Shown here in pieces: positions 58,891 to 64,000 of a stretch of 64,000 bases of DNA (the stretch's first letter is position 1; each line of letters begins with the position of its first letter). Origin of the DNA: Rhizobiaceae bacterium (lineage in GTDB: Bacteria; Pseudomonadota; Alphaproteobacteria; Rhizobiales; Rhizobiaceae); NCBI GenBank assembly GCA_019635755.1, contig JAHBYW010000001.1, forward strand, positions 372,001 through 436,000, written 5' to 3'. Position numbers and translations under genes: made by a program. Under the pieces are notes generated by a model. It saw only the letters and a list, made by a program, of their open reading frames with translations. It searched no databases and was not told the DNA's origin.

Positions 58891-59577
58891 ATGCCCTCCC
58901 CAGACCTCGTCATTTTCGATTGCGACGGCGTGCTCGTCGATTCCGAGATCATCGCCGCGCGCCTCGAGGCCGACCTGCTGACCGAAGCGGGCATTCCGAT
59001 CACCGCGGCGGAGATCGCCGAGGACTATGCCGGGCTGACGTTCAAGGACATCATGCTCAGGCTCGAGGAGAAGGCGGGCGTTCCGCTGCAGGCGTCGCTG
59101 CTCGACCGCGAACGCGCCGCGCTGGACAAGCGGCTGGCGGCGGAGGTGCGCGCCATCGACGGGGTGCGCGAGGCGCTGATATCCGTCACCGGCCCCAAAT
59201 GCATCTGCTCGAACTCGACGCCCGACCGGCTGGAGATGATGCTGACCAAGACGGGGCTGAAGCCGTTCTTCAACGGCAAGGTCTTTTCCGCCAAGGCAAC
59301 GGAGAGCGGCCGGCCGAAGCCGGAGCCGGATGTCTTCCTGCACGCGGCGCGCGCCATGGAAACAGACCCGGAGAAGGCGTTCGTGATCGAGGATTCGGTG
59401 CACGGGGTGACGGCGGCGCGGCGCGCCGGCATGCGCGTCATCGGCTTCACCGGGGCGTCGCACACCTATCCCGGGCACGCCGACCGGCTGACCGAAGCCG
59501 GCGCCGAGACCGTGATCCGCCGCTGGGCAGAACTCAAGCCGGTGCTGGCGGCGCTGGTCGAGTGGTCGGACGCCTGA
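58891..59577 (+). CDS. HAD-superfamily phosphatase (beta-phosphoglucomutase-like)
   Basis: A 228-residue protein. Motif I VIFDCDGVLVDSEIIAARLE has both catalytic aspartates; a helical cap follows (about 18-85). Motif II is CICSNSTPDRLEMML, motif III GRPKPEPDVFLHAARAM and motif IV AFVIEDSVHGVTAARRAGM. This matches the HAD subfamily IA (phosphatases and beta-phosphoglucomutases such as YieH or GS1-like). The substrate is probably a sugar or nucleoside phosphate. It ends 3 nt before the convergent lipoprotein gene. Confidence 0.88.
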   Translation: MPSPDLVIFDCDGVLVDSEIIAARLEADLLTEAGIPITAAEIAEDYAGLTFKDIMLRLEEKAGVPLQASLLDRERAALDKRLAAEVRAIDGVREALISVTGPKCICSNSTPDRLEMMLTKTGLKPFFNGKVFSAKATESGRPKPEPDVFLHAARAMETDPEKAFVIEDSVHGVTAARRAGMRVIGFTGASHTYPGHADRLTEAGAETVIRRWAELKPVLAALVEWSDA

Positions 59578-59580
59578 GCG

Positions 59581-60156
59581 CTACTGCGCCTTCTTGACCG
59601 GGCCCTCGTCGTAGCCGGCATAGATCTGCACCTGGCCATCGGTGCCGGACGGGACGGTGACGGCCGGGTCGTTGAAGATGAACTGCGCCGCGCCGGTCGC
59701 CGAGTCCAGCACGACCTGGTAGTCGTGCAGCTGGGAATACAGCACCTCGGTGCCGCGCGTCGCCACCACGCGGATCGGCATGGTGACGGGGCCGGCCTTG
59801 GCGAGCGGTCCGGGGACCACCTTGCCCGCCAGCGCGACGTTCACCGTGATGGTGCCGGGCGCGTAGGTGCAGCTTCGCGTCGCCTCGCTGATCGACGCCT
59901 GGTAGATGAGCTTGGTCGGGTCGTCCTCGGCCTTGCGCTCGAACGAGCGGTAGACCGCCGTGCCCTCGCGCAACGACACCCGGGGGCAATAGGCGCGCAG
60001 TTCGCTCTCGCGCACCAGGCCCTCCTGGTTCTCGTTGGACTTCTTGCGGAAACCCAGGTCGAGCGCGCTGGCGGCGCTGCTGTCCTGCTGGCAGCCGGCC
60101 ACCGCCGCCATCAAGGCGACAAGGGTGACGCCGGCCGAAAAGCGAAGCCTCTTCAA
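59581..60156 (-). CDS. Hypothetical outer-membrane lipoprotein
   Basis: A 191-residue protein. A lipoprotein signal is clear: KRLRFSAGVTLVALMAAVAG followed by CQQDSS, with the lipobox around AVAGC. The mature part is beta-rich (REGTAVYRSFERKAEDDPTK; RSCTYAPGTITVNVALAGKV; PIRVVATRGTEVLYSQLHDY) and has no recognised enzyme motif. TTG 60156 with GAGGGA 5 nt upstream is preferred over GTG 60174. Similar lipoproteins next to thrC and M16 peptidase genes are conserved in Rhizobiales, but the function is unknown. Confidence 0.75.
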   Translation of the reverse strand: MKRLRFSAGVTLVALMAAVAGCQQDSSAASALDLGFRKKSNENQEGLVRESELRAYCPRVSLREGTAVYRSFERKAEDDPTKLIYQASISEATRSCTYAPGTITVNVALAGKVVPGPLAKAGPVTMPIRVVATRGTEVLYSQLHDYQVVLDSATGAAQFIFNDPAVTVPSGTDGQVQIYAGYDEGPVKKAQ

Positions 60157-60276
60157 TGCAATCCCTCTACGCACTTCCCACCAAGGCGGACGGTGTCTAT
60201 AGCAACGGCGCGGCGAAAATGCGACTGAAAAGCCGGGCTATGGGGCGGTTCGCCACGCACCCCGAGGGGCGAGACG

Positions 60277-61674
60277 ATGCAGTATGTGAGCACCCGGGGC
60301 GAAGCCCCGACCCTGGGCTTCTCCGACGCGCTCCTGGCCGGGCTGGCGCGCGACGGCGGGCTCTATGTCCCCCGCGAATGGCCGACCTACTCCGCAGCCG
60401 ACATCCGGGCGATGCGCGGCCTGTCCTATGCGGACCTCGCCGTGCGGGTGCTGACGCCGTTCCTCGGCGGCGAGATCAAGGCGGCGGATTTCGAACGGCT
60501 GGCGCGCGAGGCGTATGCAACCTTCCGTCATCCGGCCGTCTGCCCGCTGGTGCAGACCGGCCCCAATACCTTCATCCTGGAGCTCTTCCACGGGCCGACA
60601 CTCGCCTTCAAGGACGTGGCGATGCAACTGCTCGCGCGGCTGATGGACCACGTGCTGGCCGAGCGCGGTCAGCGCGCGACGATCGCCGGGGCAACGTCGG
60701 GCGACACCGGTGGCGCGGCGATCGACGCCTTCGGCGGGCGGGAGCGGACGGACATGTTCATCCTGTTCCCGCACGGGCGCGTCTCGCCGGTGCAGCAGCG
60801 GCAGATGACAACTTCGGCCGCCGGCAATGTGCACGCACTTGCCGTCGAGGGCGACTTCGACGACTGCCAGGCGCTGGTCAAGGCGATGTTCAACGACCAT
60901 GGGTTCCGCGACCGCGTGGCGCTCTCCGGCGTCAACTCTATCAACTGGGCCCGCATCATGGCCCAGATCGTCTACTACTTCTCGTCGGCGCTCTCGCTCG
61001 GCGCGCCGGACCGCCCTGTCTCGTTCACCGTGCCGACCGGCAATTTCGGCGACATCTTCGCCGGCTACGCCGCCAAGCGCATGGGCCTGCCGATCGAACG
61101 GCTGGTGATCGCCACCAACGACAACGACATCCTGGCGCGGGCGGTCGCGACGGGGCGGTACGAGACCCGCGCGGCGATCGCGACCACCTCGCCGTCGATG
61201 GACATACAAGTGTCGTCAAACTTCGAACGCCTGCTGTTCGAGGCCTCCGACCGCAACGCGGAAAAGGTGCGGCGCTGGATGGACGGGCTCAAGCAGTCGG
61301 GCGCCTTCGAGATGGATGCGGCGACGCTGGCCTCGATCCGGGGCGGCTTCTCCGCCGGCCGGGCGAGCGTGGCGGACACCGAGGCGATCATGCGAAAGAC
61401 GCTTGCAGACACCGGCTATCTCCTTGATCCACATACAGGAACGGCCGTGCACGTCGCCGCGGCGCAGCCACCCTCCGCCACCCCGATGATCGTGCTCGCC
61501 ACCGCGCATCCGGCGAAATTCCCGGCGGCCGTCGAGGCGGCGACCGGGATCCATCCGACCCTGCCCGCATGGCTGGGTGACCTGATGGAACGCAAGGAGA
61601 CCTTTACGGTCCTTCAATCGTCGCTAGAATTAATGGAAGACTATATCAGCCGCCGGTCACGGGCGGCGCGCTAG
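60277..61674 (+). CDS. thrC: Threonine synthase
   Basis: A 465-residue PLP enzyme. MQYVSTRGEAPTLGFSDALL is the typical start. The PLP lysine is Lys112 in LFHGPTLAFKDVAMQLLARL, and the phosphate-binding loop is ATSGDTGGAAIDAFGGRE. SINWARIMAQIVYYF and VPTGNFGDIFAGYAAKRMGL complete the fold of the longer (class I) bacterial ThrC. It converts O-phosphohomoserine to threonine. The M16 peptidase gene follows 14 nt downstream, likely in one operon. Confidence 0.96.
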   Translation: MQYVSTRGEAPTLGFSDALLAGLARDGGLYVPREWPTYSAADIRAMRGLSYADLAVRVLTPFLGGEIKAADFERLAREAYATFRHPAVCPLVQTGPNTFILELFHGPTLAFKDVAMQLLARLMDHVLAERGQRATIAGATSGDTGGAAIDAFGGRERTDMFILFPHGRVSPVQQRQMTTSAAGNVHALAVEGDFDDCQALVKAMFNDHGFRDRVALSGVNSINWARIMAQIVYYFSSALSLGAPDRPVSFTVPTGNFGDIFAGYAAKRMGLPIERLVIATNDNDILARAVATGRYETRAAIATTSPSMDIQVSSNFERLLFEASDRNAEKVRRWMDGLKQSGAFEMDAATLASIRGGFSAGRASVADTEAIMRKTLADTGYLLDPHTGTAVHVAAAQPPSATPMIVLATAHPAKFPAAVEAATGIHPTLPAWLGDLMERKETFTVLQSSLELMEDYISRRSRAAR

Positions 61675-61688
61675 GGAGTTTCGCGTAG

Positions 61689-62978
61689 ATGGGCGTTGAG
61701 GTCAGCCGTCTGTCCAATGGACTGACAGTCGCCACCGAAACCCTCCCCCATATCGAATCCGTCGCACTGGGTCTGTGGGTGAAGTCCGGCGCGCGCAACG
61801 AGCGCGAGGACGAGCATGGCATGGCGCACCTGCTCGAGCACATGGCGTTCAAGGGCACCGAGCGGCGCAGCGCCTGGCAGATCGCGTCCGAGATCGAGAA
61901 TGTCGGCGGCGAGATCAACGCCGCGACCAGCGTGGAGACGACGTCGTTCTTCGCCCGCGTGCTCTCCGACGACGTGCCGCTGGCCGTCGACATCCTCTCC
62001 GACATCCTGACAGAGTCGAAGTTCGACGCCGACGAACTCGAGCGCGAGCAGCACGTCATCCTGCAGGAGATCGGCGCGGCGCACGACACGCCGGACGACA
62101 TCGTCTTCGACCGCTTCACCGAGACGGCATTCCGCCACCAGACCATCGGCCGCTCCATTCTCGGCACGCCGCAGACGGTGAAGTCCTTCACGTCGAAGCA
62201 GCTCCACGATTTCCTCGAGCGGCAGTACGGCGCCGAGCGCATGGTGGCGGTCGCCGCCGGCGACATCCGCCATGACGACTTCGTGCGCGAGGTGGAGAAG
62301 CGGCTGGGTACGTTCCGCCCCAAGGCGGAAAGCGCGCTGCCGCAATATGCGCATTATGTCGGCGGCGACTTCCGCGAGCACCGCGACCTGATGGACGCGC
62401 AGATCCTGCTGGGTTTCGAAGGACGCGCCTACCACGTGCGCGACTTCTATGCGTCGCAGGTGCTGTCGATGATTCTCGGCGGCGGCATGTCCTCGCGGCT
62501 CTTCCAGGAGGTGCGCGAGAAGCGCGGCCTCTGCTACTCGGTCTATTCGTTCCACTGGGGCTTCTCGGACACCGGGCTTTTCGGCGTCCATGCGGCGACG
62601 GGCCAGGCCGACATCGAGAAGCTTGTGCCGGTGATCCTCACGGAACTGCAGCGCGCGGGCGAGTCGATCAACCAAGACGAACTCAACCGCGCCCGGGCGC
62701 AATATCGCGCCGGGCTGGTGATGTCGGCGGAAAGCGCATCCAGCCGCGCCTCGCAGATCGCCCGACAGATCCTGCTGTTCGGCCGGCCGATCCCCAAGGA
62801 GGAGCTGGTCGAGCGCTTGTCCAACCTGACGACCGAGCGGCTGACGGATCTGTCCTACCGGCTGTTCTCGTCCAAGCCGACGGTGACCGCGATCGGTCCG
62901 ATCGGCGGGCTCGCAGCCTACGAGAAGATCCGCGACGGGCTTCCCCGCACCGTCGCGGCCCACAAGCTCGCCGTCTGA
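61689..62978 (+). CDS. M16-family zinc metallopeptidase
   Basis: A 429-residue protein of the mitochondrial-processing-peptidase-like family. The inverted zinc motif is HGMAHLLEHMAFKGTERRS (HLLEH, with His47, Glu50 and His51). ELEREQHVILQEIGAAHDTP supplies the third ligand region, and VLSMILGGGMSSRLFQEVRE followed by KRGLCYSVYSFH forms the C-terminal half. The whole enzyme is in one chain, so it should be active as a homodimer in the cytoplasm or periplasm; no signal peptide is seen. The order thrC / M16 / GNAT is common in Rhizobiales. Confidence 0.93.
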   Translation: MGVEVSRLSNGLTVATETLPHIESVALGLWVKSGARNEREDEHGMAHLLEHMAFKGTERRSAWQIASEIENVGGEINAATSVETTSFFARVLSDDVPLAVDILSDILTESKFDADELEREQHVILQEIGAAHDTPDDIVFDRFTETAFRHQTIGRSILGTPQTVKSFTSKQLHDFLERQYGAERMVAVAAGDIRHDDFVREVEKRLGTFRPKAESALPQYAHYVGGDFREHRDLMDAQILLGFEGRAYHVRDFYASQVLSMILGGGMSSRLFQEVREKRGLCYSVYSFHWGFSDTGLFGVHAATGQADIEKLVPVILTELQRAGESINQDELNRARAQYRAGLVMSAESASSRASQIARQILLFGRPIPKEELVERLSNLTTERLTDLSYRLFSSKPTVTAIGPIGGLAAYEKIRDGLPRTVAAHKLAV

Positions 62979-62995
62979 GAACCGCCCCGCGCGCC

Positions 62996-63592
62996 ATGTT
63001 CCCGTTCGCCTTCCTTCGCCGCGACACGCCGGCGCTCACGGGGCGGCGGGTGAAGCTGCGGCTGCCGATGGCGCGCGACTATCGCGAATGGGCGGCGCTG
63101 CGCGGCGAAAGCCGCTCTTTCCTGGAGCCCTGGGAACCGCGCTGGACGGCGGACGAACTCGACCGCGCGGCCTGGCGGCAGCGGCTGGGACGCTACCGCG
63201 AGGACTTCGCCGCGGGCGTCGCCGTGCCGTTCTTCATCTTCGAGCGCAACAGCGGCCAACTGGTCGGGGGAATCACGCTGGGCAACATCCGCCAGGGCGT
63301 CGCCCAGAGCGGCCACATCGGCTACTGGATCGGCGCCAGATACGCCGGACAGGGCCTGATGCTGGAGGCCGTCCGGCTGCTCGCCACCTATGCATTCGAG
63401 ACGCTACGGTTGCACCGGATCGAGGCAGCCTGTATTCCCGACAACGCGCGCTCCATGCGCGTGCTTGAAAAAGCCGGATTTCGGCGGGAAGGGCTGCTGC
63501 GATCCTACCTCAGGATCAATGGCATCTGGCAAGACCACTACCTCTACGCGCTGATTGCCGGCGACACCGCTGCCGGCGGGACGAAGGGCTGA
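62996..63592 (+). CDS. RimJ/RimL-like GNAT acetyltransferase
   Basis: A 198-residue GNAT protein. It starts with a strand GRRVKLRLPMARDYREWAAL, then GGITLGNIRQGVAQSGHIGY, the acetyl-CoA motif A WIGARYAGQGLMLEAVRLLA, and LHRIEAACIPDNARSMRVLE before KAGFRREG, as in RimJ. RimJ-type enzymes acetylate protein N-termini (ribosomal S5) or small molecules. It lies 17 nt after the M16 peptidase gene and is probably co-transcribed with it. Confidence 0.9.
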   Translation: MFPFAFLRRDTPALTGRRVKLRLPMARDYREWAALRGESRSFLEPWEPRWTADELDRAAWRQRLGRYREDFAAGVAVPFFIFERNSGQLVGGITLGNIRQGVAQSGHIGYWIGARYAGQGLMLEAVRLLATYAFETLRLHRIEAACIPDNARSMRVLEKAGFRREGLLRSYLRINGIWQDHYLYALIAGDTAAGGTKG

Positions 63593-63614
63593 CGGGTTGA
63601 AATCGAAGTGTGCG

Positions 63615-64000
63615 ATGCACAGGTGGCTTGCGCTGGCCCTCGCCATGCTCGCCGTCGCCTGCGGCACTCCGGCGGCTCTGGCCATCGAGCCCATCAAGAT
63701 CGCACGCGAGGACGTCGCGCTCGACCTGTCCAAAGCCGTCGAAATCTACCACGACCAGGGCCAGAACTTTCAGGTGTCGACCGCGCCGGGCGCCGACGGC
63801 ATCGTGCGCCGAATCGAGATCGAGGCGAGCGCCGAGAACTCGACCGGCGACTGGGCCGTGTTCGCACTCGCCAATTCGAGCGACACGCAGCTCGACCGGC
63901 TGATCGTCGCACCGCATTTCAGGCTGGCCAATTCGGGCATCTTCTGGCCGGACCTCGGCTCCGACCGCATCGCCGCGATCACTCCCAGCGAAGGCTTCGC
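63615..64000 (+). CDS. Exported sensor-like protein, N-terminal part (possibly a GGDEF/EAL signalling protein)
   Basis: Partial: cut by the right edge after about 128 residues. A signal peptide is visible (HRWLALALAMLAVACGTPAA, cleavage near LA-IEP). The rest, IKIAREDVALDLSKAVEIYH, STAPGADGIVRRIEIEAS, WAVFALANSS and RLIVAPHFRLANSG, resembles the periplasmic sensory part found in front of membrane-anchored diguanylate cyclase/phosphodiesterases of Rhizobiales. The output domain lies beyond the window, so this is tentative. ATG 63615 is chosen because the signal peptide fits it; TTG 63597 is an alternative. Confidence 0.5.
   Translation, partial: MHRWLALALAMLAVACGTPAALAIEPIKIAREDVALDLSKAVEIYHDQGQNFQVSTAPGADGIVRRIEIEASAENSTGDWAVFALANSSDTQLDRLIVAPHFRLANSGIFWPDLGSDRIAAITPSEGF

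Overview
The window is GC-rich alphaproteobacterial chromosome, most likely from a Hyphomicrobiales (Rhizobiales) relative. The clues are a CcrM-type GANTC adenine methylase, a CysN-CysC fusion, the dciA / DsbA-like / smc run beside mutY, and the thrC / M16 peptidase / GNAT gene order. No 16S or ribosomal gene is present, so the placement rests on gene content alone.

Positions 1-32.5 kb are a surface-polysaccharide locus. Its GC-rich shoulders hold a CapD-like membrane dehydratase (cut by the left edge), a non-hydrolysing UDP-GlcNAc 2-epimerase, a GT4 glycosyltransferase, the sulfate-activation genes cysD-cysNC with divergent cysQ, and, from 26.0 to 32.5 kb, neuC-neuB-(legB-like) and wbpD-wbpB-wbpA. 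Between them (about 7.45-25.98 kb) lies a block with visibly more A/T-ending codons. It carries a stand-alone amino-acid-type adenylation protein, an ABC-exporter-like protein that has lost its ATPase motifs, an acyl carrier protein, two methyltransferases, a CMP-nonulosonate synthetase, a CBS-nucleotidyltransferase like PtmE, two Gfo/Idh oxidoreductases, three GT-B-like transferases, a NodB-type deacetylase, a GNAT and a PAPS-dependent sulfotransferase. Together these suggest a sulfated, acylated or aminoacylated glycan containing a nonulosonic acid (legionaminic or sialic type) and a 2,3-diacetamido uronic acid (WbpA/B/D/E/I-type route; the WbpE-like aminotransferase lies apart at 39.7-40.8 kb). 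No Wzx, Wzy or intact ABC exporter is visible, so the locus probably continues to the left.

Positions 32.6-49.4 kb are mostly metabolism: bioY, an MBL-fold hydrolase, a DUF1499 membrane protein, an acyl-CoA synthetase, an esterase, a solitary phage-tail-like DUF2793 gene, the aminotransferase, pyruvate phosphate dikinase, a small VOC protein, tRNA-Gln(UUG), and a Tat-exported flavoprotein unit with helically phased repeats upstream. A mosaic intergenic repeat occurs three times (44.2, 49.5 and 49.6 kb).

Positions 49.7-64 kb are conserved core genes: smc, a DsbA-like lipoprotein, dciA, mutY, HAD phosphatases, a cupin, ccrM, a lipoprotein, thrC, an M16 peptidase, a RimJ-like GNAT and the start of an exported protein cut by the right edge. 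A TumE/TumA-type toxin-antitoxin pair sits between dciA and mutY, with a perfect inverted repeat covering the toxin start codon.

The most novel-looking part is 7.5-12.3 kb: a DltA/DltC-like activation and carrier pair with a catalytically dead ABC-like membrane protein and a methyltransferase, embedded in a nonulosonic acid locus.
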